Notes under the pieces: model-generated
The model's input: the letters and a program-made list of their open reading frames with translations, nothing else
Told to the model about the DNA's origin: nothing
Databases searched by the model: none
Shown: positions 19,989 to 29,373 of the stretch, in pieces
How positions within the stretch are numbered: position 1 is the stretch's first letter
Layout: each line of letters opens with the position of its first letter
Assembly: GCA_937923605.1 (NCBI GenBank)
Contig: CALDTY010000015.1
Location: forward strand, 1 to 35,882
Length of the DNA: 35,882 bases
From: Candidatus Absconditabacterales bacterium
GTDB taxonomy: Bacteria > Patescibacteriota > Gracilibacteria > Absconditabacterales > Absconditicoccaceae
Direction of reading: 5' to 3'
Program-made: the position numbers and the translations under genes

Positions 19989-20372
19989 ATGAGCAGATTA
20001 GAAATATTACGTAAGAAGATAAATCATAAACATGGCTTTCCTTTACCATCTAACTCACAAAGTTATGTCTTAAAGAAATCTCATCATGCTATAATTGCAT
20101 TTTTAGAACGAATAAAATATGGTGAAGATGATAGATTATACATAGATCTTCGTTTTAATTTATTGTGGCGTGGACAGATTTTACACTATATAAGTGTATT
20201 AGGATATAAGATTAAGAGAATTCCAGATTATCATGGGACTGGTTATAAGTTTGTTAGAAGAGGTGATCGAAAATTAATTGCTATAGAAAAATTTCATCTA
20301 AAACATGTTCAAGTATATGAAATCACACATACAAGAACATCAATATTTGATTTATTTTTCAATTATGATTAA
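19989..20372 (+). CDS. Unknown protein without UGA codons, second of the operon (127 aa)
   Basis: Starts one nucleotide after the stop of the previous gene. It is strongly basic, rich in His, Lys, Arg and Tyr, with KIKRIPDYHGTGYKFVRRGD in its second half. All seven glycines are GGN. The charge pattern could suit nucleic-acid binding, but no fold is recognised. There is no signal peptide and no membrane segment. A 43-nt gap separates it from the third gene. Confidence 0.83.
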   Translation: MSRLEILRKKINHKHGFPLPSNSQSYVLKKSHHAIIAFLERIKYGEDDRLYIDLRFNLLWRGQILHYISVLGYKIKRIPDYHGTGYKFVRRGDRKLIAIEKFHLKHVQVYEITHTRTSIFDLFFNYD

Positions 20373-20415
20373 TGTGTTTTATTACACCATTTCTTAACCA
20401 TCTTAACAGAAGTAA

Positions 20416-20817
20416 ATGGATCCACTTGATTTAACTCCAGATCAAAGGAAAACACTAACGTATCTAGCAGAGCAGTTATTTCCAAAGGAATCAAATGATG
20501 AATTTGAGAGTCTATATGGAAAGAAAGTTTCAGTCAAGATAACTCATAAAAAAGGACATAAATATCAGATTTATGTTCCAATGGTTGAATTTTTAATTCA
20601 TCTGATACACAGAATTTTATTACCAGATCCCAATGGAAAACCAACGATGCATGGTGATCATAGTCATGGAGATTATGAATCATTCCTTCACCGACTTCTC
20701 AGAAAGATGATTATGGGGATAGAATCTGAAACAGATGTGGTTAGCTTTATGTTTGACGAGATGTTCTTGCCACATAAGGATTATATCCTGAAGAATGTGA
20801 AAAAGAGATTCAAATAA
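20416..20817 (+). CDS. Unknown protein without UGA codons, third of the operon (133 aa)
   Basis: An alpha-rich soluble protein starts MDPLDLTPDQRKTLTYLAEQ. A His-rich patch, MHGDHSHGDYESF (about 75-87), could bind a metal (inference). A Lys/Phe-rich end (KNVKKRFK) closes it. Six glycines, all GGN. The operon ends with the strong hairpin at 20830-20862. It does not resemble a family I know. Confidence 0.83.
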   Translation: MDPLDLTPDQRKTLTYLAEQLFPKESNDEFESLYGKKVSVKITHKKGHKYQIYVPMVEFLIHLIHRILLPDPNGKPTMHGDHSHGDYESFLHRLLRKMIMGIESETDVVSFMFDEMFLPHKDYILKNVKKRFK

Positions 20818-20829
20818 ATTAAATTAATT

Positions 20830-20862
20830 AAAAAGCCTTCTTATTTTTTAAGAAGGCTTTTT
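20830..20862. terminator. Bidirectional terminator between the UGA-free operon and pnp
   Basis: A perfect 14-bp stem AAAAAGCCTTCTTA / TAAGAAGGCTTTTT with a T5 loop, flanked by A- and T-runs. It serves the plus-strand operon and the convergent pnp gene. Confidence 0.93.
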
Positions 20863-20884
20863 GTTGTCTTGAAATTATTTTCTC

Positions 20885-23002
20885 TTAAGCTTTTTTCAAT
20901 TGTAATTTACCTTTATCCATACCCATAACTTCAACTGCCATTGTGTCTCATACTTTAAATAGGGTAGATGCGTCTTCGATAAACCCTTCGCCTAGATTTT
21001 TTACATGTACTAATCAAACATTTCCTCACTTGATTTCTACAAAGATTCCATAGGCTTCAGTTCTTGTTACTTTTCACTCAGTTTTGAATCATTTTTCTGG
21101 CACTCGGAGAATGTTCTCAATAATAGATCGAGCTTTATCTCATACTGCTTGATCTTTTGCTCCTATGTATACAGTCCCATCGTCTTCAAAATCAATACTC
21201 ACAGCTTCCTGTCCTCACAATTCTTCGATTATTTTTTTGATTACTGATCATCCTGGTCCAATTACTGATCTTACTTGATCAGGTTTAATTTTGTATACTT
21301 TGATAGATGGAGCATGTGGAGATAATTTCTCAGCAGGTTTATCTATCGTTTTTAACATATAATCAAGAATTTCCTGCCTTCAGCTATTTGATCTATCAAC
21401 CATTTCACATAGTTTATCAACTTCAATACCTTGAAGTTTAGTATCCATTTGTATTGCTGTGATTCAATTTGAAGTCCCTGTAAGTTTGAAATCCATATCT
21501 CCTATAAAATCTTCAGTTCATTTTATGTCAGTAAGTATTACTTGTTTCTCTTTATTGCTCATCATTCACATTGCAATTCATGACACAGGTGCTTTCATTG
21601 GAACTCATCAACTTAACATAGCTAGAGTAGAACCACAAACTGAGGCCATAGAAGTAGATCAACCCGATCCTAATACTTCTGATACTAGTCTAATAGTGTA
21701 TGGAAATTTATCTTTACTAGGAATCATAGGAAGAAGTGCTTTTTCAGCCAGTCTTCAGTGTCATGTTTCTCTTCTATTAGTTCATCTAATCATTCTCGCT
21801 TCGTTATTTCAGAAAGGAGGCATTTTGTAATGGTGAATGAATCTTTTTTCTTCACCATGGAATTCCATATTATCCAACAACTGTGCATCACTAGGTCACC
21901 CTAACGTAAGGAATGAAAGTACTTGTGTGTCTCATCTCCAGAAAAATCAAGTTCCGTGAGATCTAGGGATGGCATTAATTTCACAATATATTTGTCTAAT
22001 ATCTTCTGCAGATCTTCAATCTACTCTTACTCCAGTTTTAAGGAAATGTTCTCTTAGATGATATTTAACAAGAGCAAAGAAACATCAACTCACTTTTGAA
22101 TTACTCCAAGGGGAATCATCATTTGCAACTTCTTCTTTAAGCGCTTCACCAAGTTCTCTAGCTAACTCTGCATATACTGCGTCAAACTGCTTTTTATCTT
22201 CTCCAACTTCTTGAAGTTTAGCTAATTTATCACCCATAATTTCTTTAGCTTGAGTGAACATCTCATCAGAGTAGATGTTTTTTGTTGGTTCTTGTTGTGT
22301 AATTGTTAATTGTTCCAAAAACGCTGACTGAATATCACAAATTTCATCAATAATCACTTGTCATCTTTTCATAGCTTCCTTAAGAATTTCTGGATCGCAT
22401 TCATTTGCTCATGCCTCTATCATATTGATAGATCATTTTTTCCCAGCTAAATGAAGATCCAAAGTTGCATTTTTTGCAACACTGTCAGTCATATGAACTA
22501 TATATTCACCATCAACATATCAAATTCTACATGCTCATACTGGTCCTTCAAATGGAATTCCTGCCATCAATAATGCTGCAGAAGAACCAATAATTGAAAG
22601 TTCTCACGGTGATATTTCTCCATCTAGTGAAAGAGGAGATATTGTTATTACTGTATCGTTAACCATTCCTTTTGGAAACATTGGTCTTAATGGTCTATCA
22701 GTAAGTCTACAGTACAATACTGCCTCGTCTGATGGTCTTCATTCTCTTTTATTAAATCTTCATCATCCAATCTTTCATGCTGCATACCAAGATTCACGAA
22801 AATCGATAGCAAGTGGCATGTAATCTCTACTTTCGTCAGGATCTTTTTCCATAATTGCAGTGACTAGAAGACTCGTCTCTCAAAAGGTAATTGTTACAGC
22901 TCATTCCGAATGAGGTGCAAATTTACCTGTACTTAGACTGATCTCTTTTCCTTGCCATGTAACTGTGTGTTTAATTTCGTTAAACTCCTTTTTTGTAATC
23001 AT
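20885..23002 (-). CDS. pnp: Polyribonucleotide nucleotidyltransferase (PNPase, 705 aa)
   Basis: PNPase degrades RNA from the 3' end using phosphate. The order of domains is complete: first RNase PH domain (residues about 1-230), a helical linker, and second RNase PH domain with [13 protein letters not shown]-type and TNRRETGHGRLAEKAL motifs. Catalytic-region sequences [18 protein letters not shown] and [18 protein letters not shown] follow, then a KH domain with IGPGGSVIKKI and a C-terminal S1 domain ([20 protein letters not shown]). Length matches the family. Dozens of glycines are UGA, including in catalytic motifs, so it is only visible as one gene under code 25. The start is the ATG at 23002. 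A 13-bp inverted repeat lies in the leader, 40 nt upstream, where pnp is autoregulated in some bacteria. Confidence 0.97.
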
Positions 23003-23041
23003 GAATTTTAGAAAAAAATAAATAAGACCAAGAAGCAGAAA

Positions 23042-23080
23042 TGAGAAATGAATATAAACATTGTTTTTATTCATTTCTCA
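23042..23080 (-). promoter_or_regulatory. 13-bp inverted repeat in the pnp leader
   Basis: TGAGAAATGAATA (23042-23054) and TATTCATTTCTCA (23068-23080) form a perfect 13-bp stem with a 13-nt loop. It sits about 40 nt upstream of the pnp ATG on the minus strand and has no T-run on that side, so it is not an intrinsic terminator. Its position suits a leader stem-loop processed for autoregulation, as in enteric pnp (inference by analogy). Confidence 0.65.
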
Positions 23081-23140
23081 GCCCTACCACTTATTGGTCA
23101 ATTGAATGGTAGTTATTTAAAGTGAAAATAAAAGAATAAA

Positions 23141-23177
23141 AAAAAGGTTTGATAATAAATCAAACCTTTTCTTTTTT
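23141..23177 (-). terminator. Terminator of the secreted Fn3-like protein gene
   Basis: A perfect 12-bp stem AAAAGGTTTGAT / ATCAAACCTTTT (23142-23153, 23159-23170) with an AATAA loop. Read on the minus strand it ends in a T-run. It lies 13-20 nt past the stop at 23190. Confidence 0.88.
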
Positions 23178-23189
23178 AAATTTATATAA

Positions 23190-24329
23190 TTATCTTAATC
23201 TTCTAAATCTCATAACCATATACATGATCATTGAAAAAATAAGGAGAGCGAGTAATAAATCAGTTGTTGGTCATACTTTAGGTGGATTTGTAACTACTTG
23301 TTCATTGTTTTTTGCTGGATCTTTAATTGATGCTACTTTCACTGTAGATCTATATTCTTCTTCTCCCAACATATTTCACTGAGCATCTAAGGCTTTTAAC
23401 TTGAGGAAATATGTTCCTACTTTAGTAACTTTGAATGTAAACATACCATCTTTATATTTTGGTGTACCAATAGTGGTAAATTTACTTTCTCAAGTATGTC
23501 TTAGTGTTACTTCTACTTTATCAACATCTGGTTCAGAATTATTCCATCTTAATACCACTTCATTATCTTTTACAGTATTAGTAATATTTTTGATATAATC
23601 TTTTTTTACAGTACTGGTTGGTTTTGGAGTGTTGTTGTTTTGTGTTCAAGCGGTTGCAGTTCAAGCAGTTGCAGTTCAAGCTCACTCGTTTTTTACAGGA
23701 GCAGTTGCTTTAGCTTTAGTGGTAAATGAAGCTTCTTTTGTAATTACTTCCAACGGCTCAATTGTATCATCTTCAGGATGAACAGGTGAAACGACAACAT
23801 AGTACTTAGTGTTTGGCACAAGATTTTTTAGTTCAACTTCAACCATATTTGCATCATTTGGACTATCTTTTTTTGTTACCACAGTATCTTTGATAAGACT
23901 TAGAGTTTGGCTAGCTAGAGTTTTCTCTGAATAGTATATTCTATATTTCAAAACTTCAGATCAATCATAGAGTACTTTTGTTATAGTTATTTTTGCATTA
24001 TTTTCTCATGAATCACTTATTGCAATACTTGATTTCTTTCATCATGCATATGTCCATTTTTCATCCTCATCTAAAATTTCTTGAGCTGATTCATGATCTT
24101 CTCATGTTTCTTTATCTAATGTTTTTTCAGCATCAGTTTTAGTATCTTCATCTTTAGTGTCTTCATCTTTTTTAACTTCTGCTTCGTCACCACCTGGTTC
24201 TTCTGCCAATAGCTCATCAAGAAAGTCTGTTAGTTCGTCTGCATCTGCAGCAAGTGCTGTATGTAATCAATTTGAAAACAAAAATATACTAGAGGATAGG
24301 ATAACGGTTTTCAGTAAAGATGATTTCAT
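23190..24329 (-). CDS. Secreted protein with two Fn3-like domains and C-terminal membrane anchor (379 aa)
   Basis: A signal peptide at residues 1-27 ends in ALA-A. A strongly acidic linker follows (about 28-85: Asp/Glu/Lys/Thr), then a first Fn3-like domain (about 95-215, with LVPNTKYYVVVSP). A short hinge repeats GTATA (about 216-230), and a second Fn3-like domain (about 245-335, with EVVLRWNNSEPDVDKVEV) follows. The C-terminus is VGPTTDLLLALLIFSMIMY plus MRFRRLR: a Gly-Pro motif, a hydrophobic helix and an Arg-rich end. This order resembles a cell-wall sorting or membrane-retention signal without LPXTG. UGA codes many glycines. It is probably displayed on the cell surface; the partner is unknown. 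It is monocistronic and divergent from frr. Confidence 0.88.
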
Positions 24330-24550
24330 GAAGGTATAATTGTTAGAAAACAAAAGGGTCTTACAATGAGTTTACTGTAGGAATATAGTCACTGTTTGCA
24401 AATTATCATTGTTTTTCATCTAAAGATAGATATAGTGTTAATAGTACTGTAAATGGCTTTGAAACTACCTTTATGGCTCTTTGCAGGCTGACGGTATAGA
24501 TAAAATCAACTTTACAATTTTTTTTAAACTATATTAGTCACTTTACATCT

Positions 24551-24556
24551 TATAAT
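24551..24556 (+). promoter_or_regulatory. Possible -10 box of frr
   Basis: TATAAT lies only 8 nt before the frr ATG, so the transcript would be nearly leaderless. No good -35 is seen at the usual distance. The remaining intergenic DNA (24330-24550) shows no other clear element. Confidence 0.35.
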
Positions 24557-24564
24557 ATAAAACT

Positions 24565-25122
24565 ATGAGTATAGTTACTGAATTTGAACAAGCCTGCGAT
24601 AAAATCCTTGAACATCTTTGAAATTCATTCAAGCATCTTCAATTGTGAAGGGCTTCAACTTGATTGGTTGAGGAAATTCATGTACATGTTGCATCTCGAG
24701 GAATGGATCAAAAATTGAATCAAGTTGCAAACATTGGAATTACAGATCCTCAAACACTTAAAATAGAACCTTGGGACAAATCAATTTTGGCTGACATTGA
24801 AAAAGCTATTTATGATGCCGATATTGGCCTCACGCCATTAAATCAATGAGATTATCTCATGATAAAAATTCCTCCAATGACAAAAGAAAGGAGAGCAGAT
24901 ATGACAAAAGTTGTTGGTAAAGATGGAGAAGATGCAAAAATTGCTGTTAGAAATAAGAGACATGATGCACGTAAGTCTGCAGAAGTACAATTTAAGGCTG
25001 AAGGTATTTCCGAGAACATTAGACATAGCATCGAAAATAAAGTTGATGAACATTCTAAGAAGATCAATGATCAAATAGATGCAATGGTAAAAGCTAAAAG
25101 TGAAGAGGTTATGACTATATAA
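24565..25122 (+). CDS. frr: Ribosome recycling factor (185 aa)
   Basis: RRF splits the post-termination ribosome together with EF-G. The family signature LGRASTGLVEEIHV is at residues about 27-40, with three of its glycines UGA-coded. It is followed by the helix-rich body, IPPMTKERRADMTKVVGKDGEDAKIAVRNKRHD and the long C-terminal helix. Length 185 aa is exactly typical. Four of about ten glycines are UGA. The stop is TAA, and the hairpin at 25152-25183 ends it and the convergent GAPDH-like gene. Confidence 0.97.
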
Positions 25123-25151
25123 GTAAGTAATTACTTCATTTTATAAAATTA

Positions 25152-25183
25152 AAAAGCCAACTTCCAAATGGAGGTTGGCTTTT
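25152..25183. terminator. Bidirectional terminator between frr and the GAPDH-like gene
   Basis: The stem AAAAGCCAACTTCC / GGAGGTTGGCTTTT pairs over 14 bp with one G-T pair and an AAAT loop, with A- and T-runs outside. Confidence 0.92.
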
Positions 25184-25199
25184 CTAGTTAAATTAATGA

Positions 25200-26360
25200 T
25201 TAAGCTCTTTTGAAATTTAAGTTTGTAAAACTATCTTCTTTTCTCTCAAGGATATCAACCATTGATCTTAACCCATTAGCAACATAGCCAGATACATTAT
25301 CATAATACACTGACATTTTAATAAAGTCATGATAGTATGTAATATAACTCATTGGTATGACAGAACTGAATTTTTTACCAACAACAGCAGTAAGGGGATA
25401 ATGATCGAAATCTGAAAGACCTATTGCGTACTGTAAATTGTTATCTTCAATATAGTTTTTCCAATGATGAACATCATCTACTGTTACTTTTCTATTAAAA
25501 TGAATTTGCACAGTAAATAATGAACCTCTTTGAATAGGTAGTCTATTGCAGCTGATTAATACAGCTAAATCTTTAGATAACATTTTTGGAACAGCTTTTG
25601 ATGCTCCAGTAGATGTCTGAATGACGTTCCCTAGACTTGAATATGAAAATTCAAGTTTATTAGTAACAGGGGTATTAAAGAATTTAGCTTTATTGCCAGT
25701 AAGGGCATGATCTGAATGAGCAAGGACATATTTGACTTCTTTAGATTTGAAATTGTCAATTATCATTTCCAATATTGGTAACAGAGCATTGGTCGAACAT
25801 GAAGCAAGAGAATAGATGTTGCTCTGTACAAACTCAGTTACACCATAAACATACATTGGTATCGAATCATCATCTGTAGGGTGAGTAAGAAAGATGTGTT
25901 TAAGTCTCTTCGATTTTTTATGAAAAAACTTTTCTAGATCTTCTCTTATTTTCCATCTACCAGTCGCTTCAAGGATAGTTTGTATACCTTTACCATCACA
26001 TGCACTATCAAAATCTATTTCAAATGGATTGTTAGATACTACATATTCTATCTTTTGTTTGCCAATCCAGATGTATTTACCATCATAACGTACATGTTTT
26101 CCTGTAAATGCTTTCCTATTGTTTTTTAATTTAATATGATTTTTCTTATTAAATGTATGATCTTCAATATATTTGTAATTAAGAATATCTGCAAGAGATT
26201 GTCCTCGATCTTTATAGTCAACAATCATAGCAATCTTAAATCTCTTCTTGAATTTCCCTTTTCTAAATAGAGAAATTATTTTTTCTAATTCACTGACTTG
26301 ATCAGTAAATTCTTGTCCCATTACGCCTGGGCCAATAATAGCAACTCTATTTTTTTTCAT
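25200..26360 (-). CDS. Divergent GAPDH-family protein without UGA codons (386 aa)
   Basis: The C-terminal half has the glyceraldehyde-3-phosphate dehydrogenase layout: LASCSTNALLPIL with catalytic-type Cys188, LAHSDHALTG with His215 in place of the catalytic HAYT His, then QTSTGASKAVPKML. CNRLPIQRGSLFTV (Arg273) and YYDNVSGYVANGLRSMVDI match the family's YDNEWGY block. The NAD-binding start is altered, AIIGPGVMGQ instead of GxNGFGRIGR, with inserts in the N-terminal domain that lengthen it to 386 aa (usual about 335). All 20 glycines are GGN, none UGA, in contrast to frr and trhO on either side. Activity on glyceraldehyde-3-phosphate is likely but not certain; an erythrose-4-phosphate-type or degenerate role is possible. 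Transcribed alone. Confidence 0.85.
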   Translation of the reverse strand: MKKNRVAIIGPGVMGQEFTDQVSELEKIISLFRKGKFKKRFKIAMIVDYKDRGQSLADILNYKYIEDHTFNKKNHIKLKNNRKAFTGKHVRYDGKYIWIGKQKIEYVVSNNPFEIDFDSACDGKGIQTILEATGRWKIREDLEKFFHKKSKRLKHIFLTHPTDDDSIPMYVYGVTEFVQSNIYSLASCSTNALLPILEMIIDNFKSKEVKYVLAHSDHALTGNKAKFFNTPVTNKLEFSYSSLGNVIQTSTGASKAVPKMLSKDLAVLISCNRLPIQRGSLFTVQIHFNRKVTVDDVHHWKNYIEDNNLQYAIGLSDFDHYPLTAVVGKKFSSVIPMSYITYYHDFIKMSVYYDNVSGYVANGLRSMVDILERKEDSFTNLNFKRA

Positions 26361-26517
26361 ATTAATTTTTTCTTTGTTAATGAATCATTTTTTCGCTTAC
26401 TTTCTCCTATATTTAAAGCAAGTCAATAAGTTATACATACATATCACTGAATAAATTGCAATTGAAAAACTTTGATATATATGTATATATTCGACTCATT
26501 TAATTTAGTATGAAGAG

Positions 26518-27603
26518 ATGAATTATACGACAATATATAAGCTTCTAACTTTCTATGCATTTGTAGATATACAAGATCCTCAAGAGCAAGTGCAGTCTCA
26601 TAAACAATTTTGTACCGACATAGGTATGAAGTGACGTGTGTATATAGGTGAGGAATGAATAAGCGCGACTGTAACGTGAAATGCTTGACAGATTTCTGCA
26701 TATAAAATGTTTTTGAGCAATAATATTTATTTCAAAGACATTTCAGACATAGACATAAAGGCGACAGAGGTGGACGACCATCAATTTGATAAAATGATTG
26801 TTAGATATCGTGAAGAAATTGTGACTTTATGAAAGAAAGTTACATCTGTACAGGTGCAAGATTCTGATAAACAAATAACAGTTGATGAGTTGAAGCGTAT
26901 TATAGATGAACAAGACGAAGAATGGGAAATTTTAGATATGCGCAATGATTACGAATGGCAACTATGACATTTCAAATGAGCTATTCCTGCCTGAACAATT
27001 AACTTTCGTGAAGTACAAGATTTGATTACAAAATATAAAGAAAAATTTAAAGACAAAAAAGTTGTTATGTATTGCACTTGATGAATTAGATGTGAAAAAC
27101 TTTCAGTCTTATTAAAAGATGAGTGAGTAGATAATTTCTATGGATTGGATGGTTGAGTGGTGAAATATACTAACGTGCATAATGATGGGAACCGAGAAGG
27201 TAATTTATATACATTTGATGGACGTGTGAGTTGTTCAATTGGTGATGAGAAAACCCACACTTCGATTGCTCACTGCATTTATTCTGACATTCCCACTGAT
27301 AATTGTGAGAACTGTCGTTATAGTCCTTGTAATGCTCGCATAATTGCTAGCAAAAAAGAATACCGTAAGCATTATGGATTTTGTTCTGAAGAATGTCGCA
27401 CAAGTGCTGAAGAAGATATGCTGATCAAAAATATTGATTGGGATCCAATTGATTATAAGTCTTTACGTGGTTTAATTAAGCAGGATCCAACACAAAAACA
27501 AGCGATTAAGGAAAAGATATCTAATATTATTAGAAAGAAAACCTTGCATGCAGAATTTAAACACAAACAAAGTCAAAAGGAGAAGGTACTTTATAAGTGG
27601 TAA
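26518..27603 (+). CDS. trhO: tRNA uridine(34) hydroxylase TrhO, rhodanese family (361 aa)
   Basis: TrhO (YceA, UPF0176) uses oxygen to hydroxylate U34 of tRNA to 5-hydroxyuridine. An N-terminal acylphosphatase-like domain (residues about 1-100, GRVYIGEEGISATVTG) is followed by a rhodanese domain (about 120-215) with LDMRNDYEWQLGHFKGA and the active-site loop YCTGGIRCEK, Cys186. The C-terminal part is Cys-rich (CENCRYSPC, CSEEC) and may bind metal. UGA encodes both glycines of the CTGG motif. The ATG at 26518 is the best start; another upstream ATG at 26510 is in a frame that stops. A stretch of about 115 bp before it carries no gene. Confidence 0.96.
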
Positions 27604-27668
27604 ATTTTTGCATTATTTGTACTTAATAGATATACTACAATATGAGAGATTTTTTTTGATGTTAAGCA

Positions 27669-28337
27669 ATGAATCCAAACGATAATTTAGTTATACAGAT
27701 AGCTGTAGCAATGATCATCATTGCACTTTTGTGATTAACACTTATAAAAGCTAGTAATAGAACAACATCAATACCATTACCTCCTGCAGCAACGGCACCA
27801 GTGGCTGTTAAAGTACAACAATGATCAGCAGCTCAGAATTGATTTAAGAATGCAGATGAAATTGCTAATCAAGATATCCCAAGCATAGAAATACTTCCTA
27901 GACTAGTTGAAAATGTTAATTCTGATGCAGCAAATCTTGTTAAGCAATATTTTGCTGCAATGGAAGCGAAAAATTATGCTTTAGCTTGTGCTTCGGTATC
28001 ACCAGATAAATGTAGACCTACAAATCCCAGATCTGTTGAGCTATTCTCGAGAGAATTTCAAAGTCTTACTAATTGATATGAGTATGTTAATATTAAAGAT
28101 TTATGATTTCAGAGCCCCACTTGAAAAGATGTAGTGTGTGTAAAGTATTCTTTTAGATACACTGATGATAACGATCCAAGATTGGTGTCAGAAATTATGA
28201 GTTTTTATGTAGATACTGTAAACGGAGATCTAAAAATAACTGATCGTGTATGTGAGAAAAAATACAAAGAAGGGTCTTGAAATAGAACTTGCCCTATTGA
28301 ACCTAATGCAAGGTACTGTGTAGGTAATGTTAAGTAA
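27669..28337 (+). CDS. Membrane-anchored protein with possible NTF2-like extracellular domain (222 aa)
   Basis: One transmembrane segment near the N-terminus (IQIAVAMIIIALLGLTLI, residues about 9-26) is followed by a Pro/Ala/Gln linker and a domain beginning NLVKQYFAAMEAKNYALACA, which looks like the first helix of an NTF2/SnoaL-like fold. Paired cysteines (CASVSPDKC, VVCVKY, RVCEKK, RTCP, RYCVG) suggest disulfides outside the cell. The final part has conserved-looking strands YEYVNIKD and YSFRYTDDND. It starts 65 nt after trhO and ends one nucleotide from the convergent peptide deformylase stop. The fold is an impression, not a match. Confidence 0.78.
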
Positions 28338-28338
28338 T

Positions 28339-28854
28339 CTAAGCTAATTTATCAATAAAAAGCACCCCATCTAGATGGTCCATTTCATGTAAGATTACTC
28401 TTGCATTAAATCAAGTTGCTTTGTGAATTTGTTCTTTTCACTTTATATCTATAAATTGTATTGTTATAGAGTATGGCCTTTCAACATCTCCTTTAATCTT
28501 TGGTAATGAAAGACAAGCTTCCTCAGCAACATCTGATTCATCTGATTGAGATAGAACAACAGGATTAATAATAACAAACTCATCTAATAGCTTCCATTCT
28601 GAGCGACCTTGTGTATCAGTCGCAGAAGTATCTCGTTGAGTAACTGCAGCAATACGATAATTTTGTCAGATTTGTGGTGCAGCAAGTCAGACTCACTCAT
28701 ATTCTCGCATCAATTTAAGAATATCTTTACAGAATTTTCTAATATCTGGAGTAACTTTTGGTACTGTATCACAAATAGTCCTGAGGATTGGTACATCTTC
28801 TCAGGTGATTAGTGGGTATTTTTTTTGTAATTCAGTTTTGTCAAATAGTCTCAT
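28339..28854 (-). CDS. def: Peptide deformylase (171 aa)
   Basis: Peptide deformylase removes the formyl group from new proteins. Motif 1 GVGLAAPQIG (residues 54-63) has all three glycines coded by UGA. Motif 2 reads EEACLSLP (112-118) with the metal ligand Cys114; the family usually has EGCLS, so Gly is replaced by Ala. Motif 3 HEMDHLDG has His156, Glu157 and His160. Length 171 is normal. Stop is TAG, and the gene is one nucleotide from the convergent upstream gene's stop. It stands alone. Confidence 0.96.
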
Positions 28855-29158
28855 ATAAGCACTATATAAATCTAAATGGCTATTGGAAGCTTTTTTTAGT
28901 GAAAACTATTAGCTGTCATAACATGAGAATAAATTGATAATTAGACTTGCAACAATCAGTGTTATTTCTATATTCGTGTTTCGTGTAATAAAAAGTGAAA
29001 AACAAAAATACCATAAGAATAAAGTGCACAACTATTGGAGAGATGGCAGAGCTAATTACTTCCCAAAGAACAAAGTGATTTGATGGAAGGAATATATGCG
29101 AAGTGTAAAAGAAGTAATCAAAAACAAAAATACTATAAGAATAAAGTGTACAACTATT
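28855..29158. other. Intergenic stretch before tRNA-Ser, holding a promoter and a partial tRNA copy
   Basis: About 300 bp without a gene. It contains a promoter-like pair at 28947-28974 and the first of two 55-bp direct repeats (28998-29052), whose end copies the first 16 nt of the tRNA-Ser gene. Between the repeats is about 67 bp of A+T-rich sequence with no recognisable feature. Confidence 0.7.
28947..28974 (+). promoter_or_regulatory. Probable promoter of the tRNA-Ser transcript
   Basis: TTGCAA (28947-28952), 16-nt spacer, TATATT (28969-28974). It would transcribe both repeat copies and the tRNA. Confidence 0.5.
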
Positions 29159-29174
29159 GGAGAGATGGCAGAGC
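28998..29174 (+). repeat. 55-bp direct repeat duplicating the tRNA-Ser 5' end and its upstream flank
   Basis: Copy A (28998-29052) and copy B (29120-29174) are 55 bp each and differ at only two positions, both C in A and T in B. The shared sequence ends with GGAGAGATGGCAGAGC, the 5' acceptor and D-arm start of the tRNA, so copy A is a truncated tRNA head. Start-to-start distance is 122 bp. Confidence 0.9.
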
Positions 29175-29245
29175 GGTTGAATGCGATAGTCTTGAAAACT
29201 ATTGTTCCTTCACGGGAACCGAGGGTTCGAATCCCTCTCTCTCCG
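29159..29245 (+). tRNA. tRNA-Ser (anticodon UGA)
   Basis: The acceptor GGAGAGA (29159-29165) pairs with TCTCTCC (29238-29244), followed by discriminator G. The D-arm begins TGGCAGAGC, the anticodon loop is CTTGAAA with anticodon TGA, and a long variable arm (class II, TCCTTCACGGGAA) precedes the T-arm GAGGG-TTCGAAT-CCCTC. The layout and G discriminator are those of a serine tRNA reading UCN codons. CCA is not encoded. Confidence 0.95.
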
Positions 29246-29373
29246 AACTATATTCTATAAAGAACTAAGTCTTAACATAATGATACCTTTCCTTGGAAAC
29301 CTAAAGTGGTTATTATCAAATATTGCATGAGCGTCCCTCAACCAAGAAGAAAGCATTTATTAATATCTTTTTT

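Noticed and set aside
28998-29110. A second complete tRNA gene at repeat copy A
   Set aside because: Only the first 16 nt match tRNA-Ser; no anticodon arm or T-arm follows.
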